Notes: generated by a model from the letters alone, not told the origin. Counted from the stretch's first letter, positions 36,341-46,041 are shown. The stretch: DNA of 64,000 nt from an uncultured Pedosphaera sp. (GCA_903918755.1 CAIXFN010000079.1:1-64000), one strand, 5' to 3'. Program-made: numbers and translations.

Positions 36341-37266
36341 ACGTGCTGAAAAAGGTTGGCATCATTGATTCCCACACCGGGGGCGAACCCACCCGGGTGG
36401 TCGTCTCCGGGCTGCCGAACCTCGGCGGTGGCCCCGTGGCGGAGCAGTTGCGGGTCTTCCGGGAGCAACACGATGGCTTCCGTTCGGCCGTAGTAAATGA
36501 ACCACGTGGTTCCGACGTCCTGGTCGGTGCGTTGCTGCTCCCGCCCCAGGATCCCACCTGCGTGGCGGGCGTCATCTTTTTCAACAACGTCGGCTGTCTC
36601 GGCATGTGCGGCCACGGCACGATCGGGTTGGTGAAGACCCTGGAGTATCTGGGCCGAATCCAGCCGGGCACGCATCGCATCGAGACCTGTGTGGGCATTG
36701 TATCCGCCCTTCTGGCGGCGGATGGCAGTGTTTCCGTGACCAACGTGCCCAGCTACCGCAAAGTCAAAGCGGCGACGGTCCAGGTGCCCGGGATTGGTCC
36801 CGTGAGCGGCGACCTGGCCTGGAGCGGCAACTGGTTCTATTTGATCGAACAGCATGGCCAGGTTTTGGAACTGGCCAATGTCGAAAAGCTGACGGATTAC
36901 ACCTGGCGGGTGCGTCAGGCGGTCAATTCCCAGGGCTACCCGGAAGTGGACCATATTGAATTGTTCACTCCCTCGCCCAGCCCCGGTGCGCACAGTCGCA
37001 ATTTTGTGTTGTGCCCCGGCAAAGCCTACGATCGTTCGCCCTGCGGCACGGGAACCAGCGCCAAACTGGCCTGTCTCGCCGCGGATGGCAAACTCGCGGA
37101 AGGCGATACCTGGGTCCAGGAAAGCATTATTGGCAGTCGGTTCACCGGCAGCTACCGGCGGGCTGGGGAGCAGATTATTCCCACGATCACCGGCACCGCC
37201 TTCGTCAATGCCGAAGCAACGCTGTTACTCGACGATCAGGATCCGTTCTGTTGGGGCATCCGTTAA
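36337..37266 (+). CDS. 4-hydroxyproline 2-epimerase (proline racemase family)
   Basis: This 309-residue two-lobe enzyme has both catalytic cysteines: Cys91 in GMCGHGTIG and Cys236 in SPCGTGTSA. Two cysteines mean epimerase or racemase. The related trans-3-hydroxyproline dehydratases replace the first with Ser or Thr. It would convert trans-4-hydroxy-L-proline to cis-4-hydroxy-D-proline, the substrate of the FAD enzyme encoded six bases downstream. The start overlaps the upstream deaminase stop, so the operon is translationally coupled here. Confidence 0.92.
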   Translation: MNVLKKVGIIDSHTGGEPTRVVVSGLPNLGGGPVAEQLRVFREQHDGFRSAVVNEPRGSDVLVGALLLPPQDPTCVAGVIFFNNVGCLGMCGHGTIGLVKTLEYLGRIQPGTHRIETCVGIVSALLAADGSVSVTNVPSYRKVKAATVQVPGIGPVSGDLAWSGNWFYLIEQHGQVLELANVEKLTDYTWRVRQAVNSQGYPEVDHIELFTPSPSPGAHSRNFVLCPGKAYDRSPCGTGTSAKLACLAADGKLAEGDTWVQESIIGSRFTGSYRRAGEQIIPTITGTAFVNAEATLLLDDQDPFCWGIR

Positions 37267-37272
37267 GCAATC

Positions 37273-38526
37273 ATGTCGAAAGAGATTATTATTGTCGGCG
37301 GGGGCGTCATCGGCTTGTCCACCGCCTATTACGCGGCGCGCAAAGGCTGCCGGGTGACCGTGGTAGACCGGAACCCGGAGCAGCGCGAGGGTTGCTCCTT
37401 CGGCAACGCGGGCATGATCGTTCCCAGCCATTTCATCCCGCTGGCCGCGCCCGGCATGGTCGCCTTGGGTTTGAAGTGGATGTGGAATCCGGAATCGCCG
37501 TTTTACATCAAGCCGCGACTGAACCTGGACTTGTTCCGGTGGGGCTGGAAGTTCTGGCAGGCGGCCACGCCTGAGCACGTGCGCCGCTCCGCGCCGTTGA
37601 TCCGCGATCTGAGCCTGGCCAGCCGGGCCTGTTTCGAGGAACTGGCCAAATTGCCCGGCAACGATTTCGGCCTGGTCCAGAAGGGCTTGGTCATGCTCTG
37701 CAAGACCGAAGCCGCCTGGGAGGAAGAAGCCCACACCGCGGCGCAGGCCCAAGCCTTGGGCATTCCGGCAGAGGTTCTGGATGCCCGGCAGACGGCCAAG
37801 TTGGATCCCAAAGTGACCATGGATGTGCACGGCTCCGTGTACTTCCCCAAAGACTGCCACCTGACCCCGCAGCGTTTCATGGCTGGGTTGAAGCAACAGT
37901 TGGATTGGCATGGCGTGAAATTTTTGTGGCACACGGAAGTCACCGGATGGCGGACCGAGGCTGGCAAGATCGCCGCGCTGCAAACTTCCAAGGGCGATCT
38001 CACCGGTGACGAATTTGTGATCTGTGGCGGTTCGTGGTCGCCTTCGGTGGCCCGGGATCTGCGGTTGAATATTCCCCTCCAGGCGGGCAAGGGTTACAGC
38101 CTGACGCTGTCGGAACCCCGCCAATTGCCGGATATCTGCGCCATTTTCTGCGAAGCCCGCGTGGCCGTGACGCCCATGGGGAAAACCTTGCGGATTGGCG
38201 GCACGATGGAAATTGCCGGCCTGAACGAGGACATCAATCCGGCGCGCATCCGCGGCATTACCAACGCCGTACCCAAATACTATCCGGAATTCAAAACCAC
38301 GGATTTTGCCGGCATCAAACCGTGGCGCGGTCTTCGTCCCTGTTCCCCGGACGGCATGCCCTACATGGGCCGCACCTCCCGCTATACCAATCTGGTGGTG
38401 GCCACCGGACATTCCATGATGGGTCTGAGCCTGGGCCCCATCACCGGACAATTGATGGCCGAAGTCCTGACCGGCGGCACCCCCGCGATCGATCTCCAGT
38501 TGCTGAGCCCGGATCGTTACGCCTGA
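37273..38526 (+). CDS. D-amino acid dehydrogenase, probably cis-4-hydroxy-D-proline dehydrogenase
   Basis: This 417-residue DAO/DadA-type flavoprotein has the FAD Rossmann motif IIIVGGGVIGLSTAYYAA (residues 5-22), DRNPE at the end of strand 2, and the C-terminal ATGHSMMGLSLGPITG nucleotide/substrate segment. It would oxidise cis-4-hydroxy-D-proline to 1-pyrroline-4-hydroxy-2-carboxylate, handing electrons to the respiratory chain. It is the last gene of the operon. The assignment to hydroxyproline rests on the epimerase and deaminase next to it. It converges with the GH39 gene 25 bases away. Confidence 0.9.
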   Translation: MSKEIIIVGGGVIGLSTAYYAARKGCRVTVVDRNPEQREGCSFGNAGMIVPSHFIPLAAPGMVALGLKWMWNPESPFYIKPRLNLDLFRWGWKFWQAATPEHVRRSAPLIRDLSLASRACFEELAKLPGNDFGLVQKGLVMLCKTEAAWEEEAHTAAQAQALGIPAEVLDARQTAKLDPKVTMDVHGSVYFPKDCHLTPQRFMAGLKQQLDWHGVKFLWHTEVTGWRTEAGKIAALQTSKGDLTGDEFVICGGSWSPSVARDLRLNIPLQAGKGYSLTLSEPRQLPDICAIFCEARVAVTPMGKTLRIGGTMEIAGLNEDINPARIRGITNAVPKYYPEFKTTDFAGIKPWRGLRPCSPDGMPYMGRTSRYTNLVVATGHSMMGLSLGPITGQLMAEVLTGGTPAIDLQLLSPDRYA

Positions 38527-38551
38527 GTCCGACGCTCGGAACGGGCGCGGC

Positions 38552-40303
38552 TTACCACGTCAATTCCAGCAGCGATACGCCCTGTCGCGGCAGCTCAAAC
38601 GTAAGCGTCGCCGCTCCCTGACTGACGTTGACGGGCGATTCGGGCGTCAATTCCGCCAATCCACCGGCTTTTTCCAATTGTTCAAATTGTGTTGGGGTGG
38701 GGGATTGGGGCGACCCCAGCCGTTTCCAGGCCCCGAACGCGTTGCTGTGCTCTTCATCGATTCGATAGTGCTGAAGCTTCGCCTTCCCGGTGGGAATCGG
38801 GAGATCGGCAAGTTGCACGGTCACGGCCGCCGCCGGCCCCGAAACATCGTCATCATGGTAATGCCAGACGAGCACGCACAACTGGTGATCGGCCAGGCTG
38901 GCGAGAGCTGCCACATCGGCTTCCCCGCGGACGCCCTCGCGCAGGAGCGCATCCAGTTTGACCGCATGATCACTGTCCACCGGTAAACGCTCACCACTCA
39001 TTTTGCTGAACATCCGGAACACATTGAGCACCGGCTTGTCCAGACCGTTGCTGGCCAGCGACCGAAACCCTGCGAAATACGGCTGGTCCTCGAACTCGAA
39101 GGCCCACGTCAGTGCGCCTTCCAGATTCACACCGTGACGCTCCATCAACTCGTGCTTCCGGGCAAACGCGGCCGCCGTGTAACTGGAATACATGGTGCCG
39201 TTCCGATACGCCAGCGACGCTCCCTGGCAGGCGGCGCACCCTTCCGGATCGGATTCGCCGATCACGATGGGCTTGCTTTTCAACTCCGGGAACGAGGCGA
39301 TCAGTCGGAACCCATCGTCCACGTTACGGAGTTGATTGGCCATTCCCATGCGCACATGCCCATTCGTGGAAACCGGCGAGCCTTTGGCATGAAAGGAAAT
39401 GAAGTCCAGCGGCGTGCCCACCTGGCCGGTGGCGTAATTGGTGCCCCGCAGGCAGTGCTCCAGAAAATCCCGCGAGAATTTCCCGCCTGGACCCGCCGAA
39501 TCCGGCCCGCCGACCCGCGCCGTGGGCAACGCCCGCCGCACGCCTTCAATCGCGTAATCGTGCAGTTTGAGGAATTCCGCAGGGCTCCCATGCCAATACC
39601 CGATGTTCGGTTCGTTCCAGACTTCCCAATACCAGGATTCCACCTCCGCCCGGCCGTATTTCTCCACGCAGTGCTTCGTCCATTGGTAAACCAGCTCGCC
39701 CCACTTCGCATAATCCTTGGGCGGATACGACCAACCGGTGTAGATGTCGTTGTACTTGGCGGTGGGGTTCCAGTGATGTTGGTAGGGCTCGGGCTTCGCC
39801 GAGAGCGCCTCGGGCATAAACCCGATCTCCGCGTAGGGCCGTACGCCGCGCTGGAGGTAGGTGTCGAAAATCCCGTCCAGGATGGTCCAATTGTAAACCG
39901 GGGTGCCCGGAGGATTTTCGGTGTACGCCCCCGTCGATCCCCATTTCAAGGCGGCCGTGCCATCCCCGGACGTGAGTAGATTATGCGCGCGGAAATAAAC
40001 GTTGCGCGGTTGCAAAGCACCCAGTTCCCCGATGAGTTTGCGACCGTGCTTCATCGTCGCATAATTCGGCTCATCCGCGCCGAAAAACCGCCAGATCGGA
40101 TGCAGCGGAGGGTGCGCGCCGCCTGCCGTCACCCGGATGTTTACGGCGAATGCGTTCGTGTCCGCCGCGCCGACGGTGAGCGAGCCTCCGGCGCCGCCCA
40201 GGAGCAGCCCCAGCAAAAGCTGGCGCCAAGGGATGGCCAAAAAGATATGTTTGCCCCGCGTACGGTCATGCGCGGTGCCGGGAATTTTGCGCCAGGGATT
40301 CAC
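38552..40303 (-). CDS. Secreted GH39-like glycoside hydrolase (beta-xylosidase type)
   Basis: This 583-residue protein, read from the GTG at 40303, has a hydrophobic signal segment (about 32-52). A TIM barrel follows, with the acid/base Glu231 in EVWNEPNIGYW and the probable nucleophile Glu350 in IGESDPEG, the clan A arrangement of GH39. A C-terminal beta domain follows (about 440-583). GH39 enzymes release xylose, arabinose or uronic acids from glycan side chains. Longer in-frame starts up to 40573 lack coding character. The next genes, rhamnose mutarotase and GH127, suggest action on plant cell-wall polymers. The true start is uncertain. Confidence 0.82.
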   Translation of the reverse strand: MNPWRKIPGTAHDRTRGKHIFLAIPWRQLLLGLLLGGAGGSLTVGAADTNAFAVNIRVTAGGAHPPLHPIWRFFGADEPNYATMKHGRKLIGELGALQPRNVYFRAHNLLTSGDGTAALKWGSTGAYTENPPGTPVYNWTILDGIFDTYLQRGVRPYAEIGFMPEALSAKPEPYQHHWNPTAKYNDIYTGWSYPPKDYAKWGELVYQWTKHCVEKYGRAEVESWYWEVWNEPNIGYWHGSPAEFLKLHDYAIEGVRRALPTARVGGPDSAGPGGKFSRDFLEHCLRGTNYATGQVGTPLDFISFHAKGSPVSTNGHVRMGMANQLRNVDDGFRLIASFPELKSKPIVIGESDPEGCAACQGASLAYRNGTMYSSYTAAAFARKHELMERHGVNLEGALTWAFEFEDQPYFAGFRSLASNGLDKPVLNVFRMFSKMSGERLPVDSDHAVKLDALLREGVRGEADVAALASLADHQLCVLVWHYHDDDVSGPAAAVTVQLADLPIPTGKAKLQHYRIDEEHSNAFGAWKRLGSPQSPTPTQFEQLEKAGGLAELTPESPVNVSQGAATLTFELPRQGVSLLELTW

Positions 40304-40467
40304 ACGTAATGAGTGGTCGGGAATGCGAATGAAGTCAAACAAATAGGCGGGATTCCGCCCTCCCAAAGCGTCATCCCGCCTGGCCGGCCACTGTCCAGAA
40401 GCCGACAAATGATTATTGACCCGCAGCAAAATTAATCTGGAAAACCTGGCTGTCAACCGAGGTGGAA

Positions 40468-40483
40468 TACTACTTTGGTAGTA
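40468..40483. promoter_or_regulatory. Candidate operator TACTAC-N4-GTAGTA
   Basis: TACTAC, TTTG, GTAGTA form a perfect 6+4+6 inverted repeat. The arms and spacing are those of the BlaI/MecI-type operator (TACTAC-N4-GTAGTA). It lies about 165 bases before the GH39 start and 300 before rhaM. No BlaI-type repressor is encoded in the window. Confidence 0.5.
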
Positions 40484-40525
40484 GTCCGGTGGAGCAGGGG
40501 GGGCACTCTCCTCCGGCACCATCCC

Positions 40526-40600
40526 TTTCCCCAACGCCAACGGCGTTGCGCCATCTAGCCCAGCGGTTGGCACGAGTGCCTACCCTGGGTTATGGGAAGT
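40526..40600. repeat. Hairpin-rich dispersed repeat candidate
   Basis: AACGCC-AAC-GGCGTT at 40533-40547 is followed by an imperfect hairpin from AGCCCAGCGGTTGGC (40557-40571) to GCCTACCCTGGGTT (40578-40591). Sequences of this style are scattered in intergenic gaps of PVC-group genomes, but no second copy of this one is in the window. Confidence 0.45.
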
Positions 40601-40786
40601 TAATTCCGCAACCCTGAATTGGGTAGTGGCAATTTCGTCCCGGAGACCCTGTGATGAACCAAATCCGGCGCTTGCGAATCCGGTTACACAATTGGTCACC
40701 CCCTCTGGATCGCCTCGCCTGCAATCGGCTCGCCTTTTCACCGAATCGCTCCCATCCTCCCTCCCGGCCCCCTGAGCCCTGAAATT

Positions 40787-41122
40787 ATGATTCGCAAAGC
40801 CTTTGTCATGACCGTCCACCCCGGCACCGAGGCGGAATACGCCCGCCGACATAACCCGATCTGGCCGGAACTGGAGGCGGTGCTCCGCGCGCACGGTGTC
40901 CACACCTACTCCATCTTCCTGCATCCGGAAACGCGCCAATTGTTTGCCTATGCCGAAACCGCGGATGAGGAACGCTGGCAGACCATCGCGCAAACCCCGG
41001 TTTGCCGCCGTTGGTGGGCGCACATGCGGGAACTCATGCCCACGCATCCGGATGACAGTCCGGAATCCGTGGCCTTGCGCGAGGTCTTCCACCTGCCGTC
41101 GCCCGGGATCACTGATCCTTGA
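40787..41122 (+). CDS. rhaM: L-rhamnose mutarotase
   Basis: This 111-residue dimeric alpha/beta-barrel protein interconverts the alpha and beta anomers of L-rhamnose so that it can enter catabolism. The family landmarks are present: [20 protein letters not shown] with catalytic His22, [12 protein letters not shown], and [13 protein letters not shown] near the C-terminus. Length is typical. It lies between GH39 and GH127 genes and overlaps the 3' end of the GH127 gene by 14 bases tail to tail. This fits use of rhamnose-containing plant pectin or glycoprotein side chains, though rhaA, rhaB and rhaD are absent here. Confidence 0.92.
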   Translation: MIRKAFVMTVHPGTEAEYARRHNPIWPELEAVLRAHGVHTYSIFLHPETRQLFAYAETADEERWQTIAQTPVCRRWWAHMRELMPTHPDDSPESVALREVFHLPSPGITDP

Positions 41123-43994
41123 GCCAGACGATGGATTGATAACCGTTCAGGCGCGCCCGCCCGCGACCCCGTCGGCCCGCTCCCGCGGCGGGGGCAGGGG
41201 CCGGCCGGTTCGTGCTGCCTGCCGCTCCCGCGGAGAGCGAAGCCCCGGAATAATCGATCCCGGAATCCCCGCCAGCCGGGTTCGCCGCGGCCGCCGCCAG
41301 GTCGCGTCGATTGTCACGGGCGTAATTGGGAATGGCGAGTAGGGGCGAGCCATTCGTGTAGGCCCCGCGGATCACCAGGACCCCACCCAGCAGGTTGGAC
41401 CGCCACTCGGTGGTCAACGGCGCGGAGGGGCTGAGCACCTGGTCCACGTTTTGATCCGGGCTTTCGACATTATACACGAGCGGACCGTATCGCAGCGCCA
41501 CCCGGCCGCGATCCGCGGCCACCTGGTCCACCGCCTTGACCCGCTGCACGGCCAGCGGCAGGGTCAGTTCAATCTTGTCCCCTGCCTTCCAAGTGCGCGT
41601 GAAGACGGCATAGCCACGGTCAATGACCGGGGTCACCGGCACACCATTCAACGCCAGCGCCGTCACACCCTTGACCTCCGGCGACGCGGAATACAGGCTG
41701 CTCACCTGCCGGTTCGGCAGTCGCACTTTCAGTGTGAACGCGCTTTCCTTGGCCGGATTGACCGTGATGGCCACACGATTGTCCCACGGATAATCCGTGG
41801 CCTGCACCATCTCCACTTCCGTGCCGGCAATGTCCTCCAGCCGGACAGTGCTGCCGATGAACAGGTTCACGTAAATGCTGTCCGCTCCCCGCGCATACAT
41901 CCAAGTGGGCAGCATCAGTAGCGTGCGGGGGATGTTGCCCACACAACACGGGCAAACGTGCCAGGGCGTACGGGCTTCGCCCACTTCCAGCGGGTTGGTG
42001 TAGTCAAAATTGTTCCCCGCCAGGTCCACGGAGCCCAGCAGGGCGTTATACAGCGTTTCCTCATACAAATCCGCATACTTGGCATCCTGATAGGCCAGGT
42101 TCATTTTGTATTGGAAAAAGACCTCTCCGCAACTCGAGCACGCCTCGCAATAGGAATTGTTGCGCAGGGAAAAATTCGGTCCAAATCCCTCCGAAGTCTC
42201 GCCGCTGCCCACGCCCCCAGTCAGGTAATACTTCTTGTTCACGATGTTGTCCCACAGGGACATCACCGCGCTTTGGTAGTCGATGTCGTGGGTCTCCACC
42301 GCCACATCCGCCATCCCGGAGTAGGTGTACACCGCCCGCACCGCATGGCCCACCGCCTCATATTGCTGCACCACCGGCAGGTGGCTCTGGTCGTATTCGC
42401 TGCCGCCCGTGCGGCTATCTAGCAGGAACTTGGCGAGTGTAATGTACTTCTGCCCATGACCCGGACCTTCCATGTCGTTGACGAACCGGCCAAATCGGAC
42501 GAGGGCCTGCTCCATTTCCTGGTGCCCGTCAAACCACGTCTGCTTGGGCGCCGGCCCGATGTGCTCGCACCAGCAATCCGCGAGCTTCTTGGCCGCGTTG
42601 TACATCCGCGCATCCTTCCGTCCGGTCAGCATGTAATGATTGATTGCGGATTCGAGGAAATAGCCCGCCACATAACCCTCGTGCTCCGTGCGGTATTGCG
42701 GCGACCAATGCCGCGCGCCCCGGCTGTCCAGCGTGAACCGCGTCTGCAAATACCCATCCGGCTCCTGCGCCGACAGAATTTTGGGAATCCAATCCTCCAG
42801 CGTCGCCCGCATCCGGTCCTGCGCCGCGAGCGTTTCCGCATCCCCTTGCGCGTCCAGCATCAGGGCGATACAGATGGCCTCCACCGTTTGATGCACCCAC
42901 GCGTTGGAGAACGGATACCCTTTGTGTCGACCGTGCGGCTGCCCCGCCAGCGCCTTGCCCGCCTCGATGAAATTGTCGATCCCGCCCTGAGTCAGGTTCG
43001 TGTTGTTGATCTCGTCAATGCAATGTGGGATCCAATGGGTGATCAGCGCCTTTGTCCGCCCGTTCCACAGCGGGCTGTTGAGTTTGAAATTCTTGGTGTT
43101 CACCGCGTCCAGTTGCGTCGCCGGCGGCGCGGCCACCACCCGCACCTGCAGAGTGGATTGACTCTCCAAACCGCCCTCCCGACCGGTCAGCGCCAGGACA
43201 TAATCCCCGGGCGCGGCAAAAGTCGCCGTGGTGACCGCCGCATGCGCGTCCGCAAAAGCCACTTCCCCCGGCCCGGAAACCCGGCTCCACGTCAGTGTCG
43301 CCGCGGCATTCGTCAACGCCGTGGACGCCAGCGATTTCACAGTCCCGTTCAAATACGTCTTCCCACCCACGATCACATCCCGATCCACCCCCGCCACCAC
43401 CTTGGGTGGAAATGCGGGCGATTTTCCGGTATCGATGACCCGCCATTCCAAGAGCCCCGTAGCGATCTGCGGCGGCCCTTCGGAATCGATTTCCAGCCGG
43501 AGTTTGGCCGTCTCCACCGGATCAAACGTGGTTACATTGAACTGGTTCCCGGACACTCCGAGCCCCTGCGCATTGGCCACCGGGACGAAAGCCGTCCCAT
43601 TCCAGTACAGCACGCGATACCCCTTCGGCGCATGAATCCCCTGGCCATCGAGCCACCAGTAAAGTTCGATCTGCGCCGTGCTGATCGGCTGGGACCAATC
43701 GTATTCGACCCATTCTGTGCCATTGCGCGGCCAATTCCCGTACGACCCATGACGATCATCCCGCGAATTGCGCGGTGTGAACCCGTCATTGAGCGCCACG
43801 AGGGAAGTATCCCCCGAAACATAAGAACTGCTCGCCACCGCGACCAGCGCCAGATTGGCCCCGGCCGGCCGGTTGGGAGCGGATTGCGGAGCCGGCGTTG
43901 GTAAAGGTGACGGCAACGGTAAGGGCGTCGGCGCCGCCCCGGTCGAAAAGCCCAGTAATACCAGCCAGCCCAGAAAAGCGATTTTGGGATTCAT
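41109..43994 (-). CDS. Secreted GH127 beta-L-arabinofuranosidase with discoidin-like domain
   Basis: This 961-residue protein has a signal peptide (1-20) and a Pro-rich linker, a discoidin/F5-8-type domain (about 45-190), an Ig-like domain (about 205-290) and the GH127 (DUF1680) catalytic domain (about 300-870). The zinc-thiolate site is visible: Glu617 and Cys619 in YCEAC, and Cys683-Cys684 in CPCC. The matching Cys in characterised GH127 enzymes is the nucleophile. The founding enzyme removes beta-L-arabinofuranose from hydroxyproline-linked chains of extensin, which is notable beside the hydroxyproline operon. The C-terminal tail is Ala/Gly-rich. Confidence 0.9.
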   Translation of the reverse strand: MNPKIAFLGWLVLLGFSTGAAPTPLPLPSPLPTPAPQSAPNRPAGANLALVAVASSSYVSGDTSLVALNDGFTPRNSRDDRHGSYGNWPRNGTEWVEYDWSQPISTAQIELYWWLDGQGIHAPKGYRVLYWNGTAFVPVANAQGLGVSGNQFNVTTFDPVETAKLRLEIDSEGPPQIATGLLEWRVIDTGKSPAFPPKVVAGVDRDVIVGGKTYLNGTVKSLASTALTNAAATLTWSRVSGPGEVAFADAHAAVTTATFAAPGDYVLALTGREGGLESQSTLQVRVVAAPPATQLDAVNTKNFKLNSPLWNGRTKALITHWIPHCIDEINNTNLTQGGIDNFIEAGKALAGQPHGRHKGYPFSNAWVHQTVEAICIALMLDAQGDAETLAAQDRMRATLEDWIPKILSAQEPDGYLQTRFTLDSRGARHWSPQYRTEHEGYVAGYFLESAINHYMLTGRKDARMYNAAKKLADCWCEHIGPAPKQTWFDGHQEMEQALVRFGRFVNDMEGPGHGQKYITLAKFLLDSRTGGSEYDQSHLPVVQQYEAVGHAVRAVYTYSGMADVAVETHDIDYQSAVMSLWDNIVNKKYYLTGGVGSGETSEGFGPNFSLRNNSYCEACSSCGEVFFQYKMNLAYQDAKYADLYEETLYNALLGSVDLAGNNFDYTNPLEVGEARTPWHVCPCCVGNIPRTLLMLPTWMYARGADSIYVNLFIGSTVRLEDIAGTEVEMVQATDYPWDNRVAITVNPAKESAFTLKVRLPNRQVSSLYSASPEVKGVTALALNGVPVTPVIDRGYAVFTRTWKAGDKIELTLPLAVQRVKAVDQVAADRGRVALRYGPLVYNVESPDQNVDQVLSPSAPLTTEWRSNLLGGVLVIRGAYTNGSPLLAIPNYARDNRRDLAAAAANPAGGDSGIDYSGASLSAGAAGSTNRPAPAPAAGAGRRGRGRARLNGYQSIVWLKDQ

Positions 43995-44391
43995 ACGCAG
44001 TGAAAATATTATTTAGGAATCTTAAGGAAGCAAGCCCATTGCTGCAAAAGAGCAGGGGAATTACCCGAATTTTTAGCCGCCAAAATGCGCATAAATCACA
44101 AAATGGAACGAGGCAACGGGATTTTTTCACAGAAGCACGCGAAGGTCCCGAAGTGGAATTCAAATCCAATTTTGTTCTTTCCTCCTCCGCGACTCCGCGT
44201 GAACCAGATTCTTTGCTCCCCGGCTCTCTCCTCCATTTTGTAGCTGACGACGTAAGGAGGCGGCTGAAATCTCCCCCGCCGCTGAATTTTTGGCCACGAA
44301 AGGTCACAACACCCTCAAAAAGGAGCAGGAGATTCTCACGCGGAGCGCGCGGAGGCGCGGAGCGGCGAGGGGTTTTCCCGGGGCGATGCCC

Positions 44392-44421
44392 GAAACTGGA
44401 TTAACCGTCCGTAACCTGGAC
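44392..44421 (+). repeat. 30-base direct repeat, copy 1
   Basis: It starts GAAACTGGATTAAC and ends CCTGGAC. It matches copy 2 at 44615-44644 at 26 of 30 positions. It could be the remains of insertion-sequence ends, but no transposase is present. Confidence 0.55.
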
Positions 44422-44474
44422 ACCTCAAATGCAGCAGCCGACGGGCCGCCATGGCAGCCACCGGCAACAACTCA

Positions 44475-44504
44475 GACAGGATTTACAGGATTGAGCATGA
44501 TGGA
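44475..44504 (+). repeat. 30-base island-flanking inverted repeat, left copy
   Basis: GACAGGATTTACAGGATTG plus AGCATGATGGA. The reverse complement occurs at 62188-62217 with one mismatch. The two copies bracket the whole BREX operon. Confidence 0.8.
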
Positions 44505-44614
44505 CCCAAGCAACCGAAAGCCAGCTCAGCCGACATCAGCCCCCCTGCTGCCTGCCCTGCATAGCTGCCAGCGACGCACAGGGCGGAAATACGGATATTG
44601 CGATCAACCATCGG

Positions 44615-44644
44615 GAAACTGGATTAAGTGTCCGGAAACTGGAC
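44615..44644 (+). repeat. 30-base direct repeat, copy 2
   Basis: It starts GAAACTGGATTAAG and ends GGAAACTGGAC. It lies 223 bases after copy 1, in the same orientation. Confidence 0.55.
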
Positions 44645-45029
44645 TCGGTTCGACGGGCTCACCGACCGCGGTGGTGCATTGGCGGTTCGGAGTGAAGAAA
44701 CCTGACTGATTTAGTCGGGATTGTTCACGGATTCGTCACCGAGGGCTCCGTTGGATTTGGAACAAAGGCGGAGCGGATGGCGGGATGCCGCGCACGCTGC
44801 CAGTGGGAGACAGGGCAGGGGGTGCACGGCAGTCTGCGCCATCCGCAGCCGATTTGCCGGATGGTTGCCGGGCGATCCATATTAATATGTCAAAGAGCGA
44901 GTCCCCCGGAGCCAGGAACAGGCTGCCGGGCGGGCAAAAGCCGTTGGAGGCCGATGTTGTGGGGTGCGTTTGTCGCGGCGGGCAGGCCCGGCCCCGGTTC
45001 AGGTTTTAGCACAGGATTCTGGATTTCGT

Positions 45030-45046
45030 ATTCCTATCGTAGGAAT
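45030..45046. promoter_or_regulatory. Perfect palindrome ATTCCTA-TCG-TAGGAAT
   Basis: The 7-bp arms with a 3-base centre form a perfect inverted repeat in an AT-rich stretch, about 500 bases upstream of brxF. It is a plausible repressor site for the BREX operon, but the regulator is unknown and the distance is long. Confidence 0.4.
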
Positions 45047-45543
45047 TTAGCCGGGAATTTCGGAGGATTTCACAGAGCCTGCGGTGGTGGAGGCCAAAAG
45101 ACTGGCGCTGCATCTCCGATTGCAAACCGCCCGCCGATTCCCCTTCCTTTTAATTGGTTTTTTTGGGGCGAGCCGTTAAATTCGCGGCCAGAAACGTAAT
45201 CTTCCATCAATCTGGCCATTTGGGGTCAGAGTTGGGGTGGAGGAGGAAGTAATTGCGACACAAGAAAACGCTGGTTGGCCATGGAAAAGCCCGCAACCGA
45301 ACTAGGGGAAAATCTGGAATCGATCTCCCGATGGATCATCCAGAACTACCTGCCTGTGCCCAAATTCAGAGCTTATTGGGCAACCTTTGCCACCTTGGTA
45401 TCCCTTTGCCGCCAAGGCAGTTGCGCAGCAAACGGTGCCGCCACGCCCGCGTTCGTGAGGGGCCGATGTGCGTCCGTCCCGTCTCACAAACTTGGCACGA
45501 ATCGCTCGAGGATGCCTTTACTTTTCTACGAAAGTCGGAGGCC

Positions 45544-46041
45544 ATGACCCCTATAGCCTTCCCTCAACTGCTCGACACCATCCGGGCCAGGCAAAGCTCG
45601 TATCACAAGCTCACGGTCCTGGCCGGTGAAGCGGGGTCCGGCAAGACCAGGTTAATCCGGCAGGTCGCGGCGGAACTCGATTTTCCGCTCATCAACCTCA
45701 GCTTGCTGCTCAGTCAGCGTTTGCTCAGCCAAAACCAACGCCAACGCTCCCTCAACGCCGAATCGGTTGCCATCGACGTGATTGACGAGCACTTCAAATC
45801 TGGCCTTTGCCTCGACGACACAGAGTTGCTTTTCGACAAAACGCTCCGCACCAACCCGCTGGTGTTTCTCCAGAACATTTCCCGCAACCGCCACATCGTG
45901 GCGACTTGGAACGGCGGCGTCACCGGTGGCGAACTGCGTTTCGGCTACCCCGGCCACCCGGATTATTTCAACCAAAATTTCAATGGCTACCCCGTCGTTT
46001 CTGTCGCCGAGGACAGATTCCAAGTCCATCTGACCACATGA
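45544..46041 (+). CDS. brxF: BREX type 3 P-loop protein BrxF
   Basis: This 165-residue ATPase has Walker A GEAGSGKT at residues 28-35. ALCLDDTELLF-like text near 90-100 (LCLDDTELLFD) fits Walker B, and a conserved Asn-rich stretch with HIVATWNG lies near 120. BrxF is the small AAA-like protein specific to BREX type 3, and its job in the defence cycle is not known. The ATG at 45544 is the start that matches family length. The in-frame extension to 45253 is not protein-like. The stop overlaps the brxC start (ATGA at 46038-46041). Confidence 0.88.
   Translation: MTPIAFPQLLDTIRARQSSYHKLTVLAGEAGSGKTRLIRQVAAELDFPLINLSLLLSQRLLSQNQRQRSLNAESVAIDVIDEHFKSGLCLDDTELLFDKTLRTNPLVFLQNISRNRHIVATWNGGVTGGELRFGYPGHPDYFNQNFNGYPVVSVAEDRFQVHLTT

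Larger units (their letters stand above)
40304..40786. other. Intergenic region between GH39 and rhaM (483 bp)
   Basis: This is the divergent promoter region. It contains a BlaI-like palindrome at 40468-40483 and a hairpin-rich dispersed-repeat candidate at 40526-40600. Apart from these and the GC-rich leader, I see no small gene or RNA. Confidence 0.6.
43995..45543. other. Gene-free region before the BREX operon (1549 bp)
   Basis: I find no convincing gene. The stretch from about 44050 to 44370 is decayed repeat-like DNA (segments such as CACGCGGAGCGCGCGGAGGC at 44338-44357). A 30-base direct repeat pair, one arm of the island-flanking inverted repeat and a perfect palindrome follow. In-frame codons upstream of brxF from 45253 show no coding character. 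Confidence 0.65.

Noticed and set aside
42456-43904. Plus-strand open frame of 482 codons opposite GH127
   Set aside because: Antisense shadow; Arg/Pro/His-rich with no domain, while GH127 motifs are clear on the other strand.
43898-44404. Open frame of 168 codons before the BREX island
   Set aside because: It is out of frame with any known family, lies across decayed repeats and the 5' end of GH127, and has no coding character.
45253-45543. In-frame N-terminal extension of brxF
   Set aside because: The 97 extra codons are Arg/Cys/Pro-rich without pattern, and the ATG at 45544 gives the usual BrxF length.
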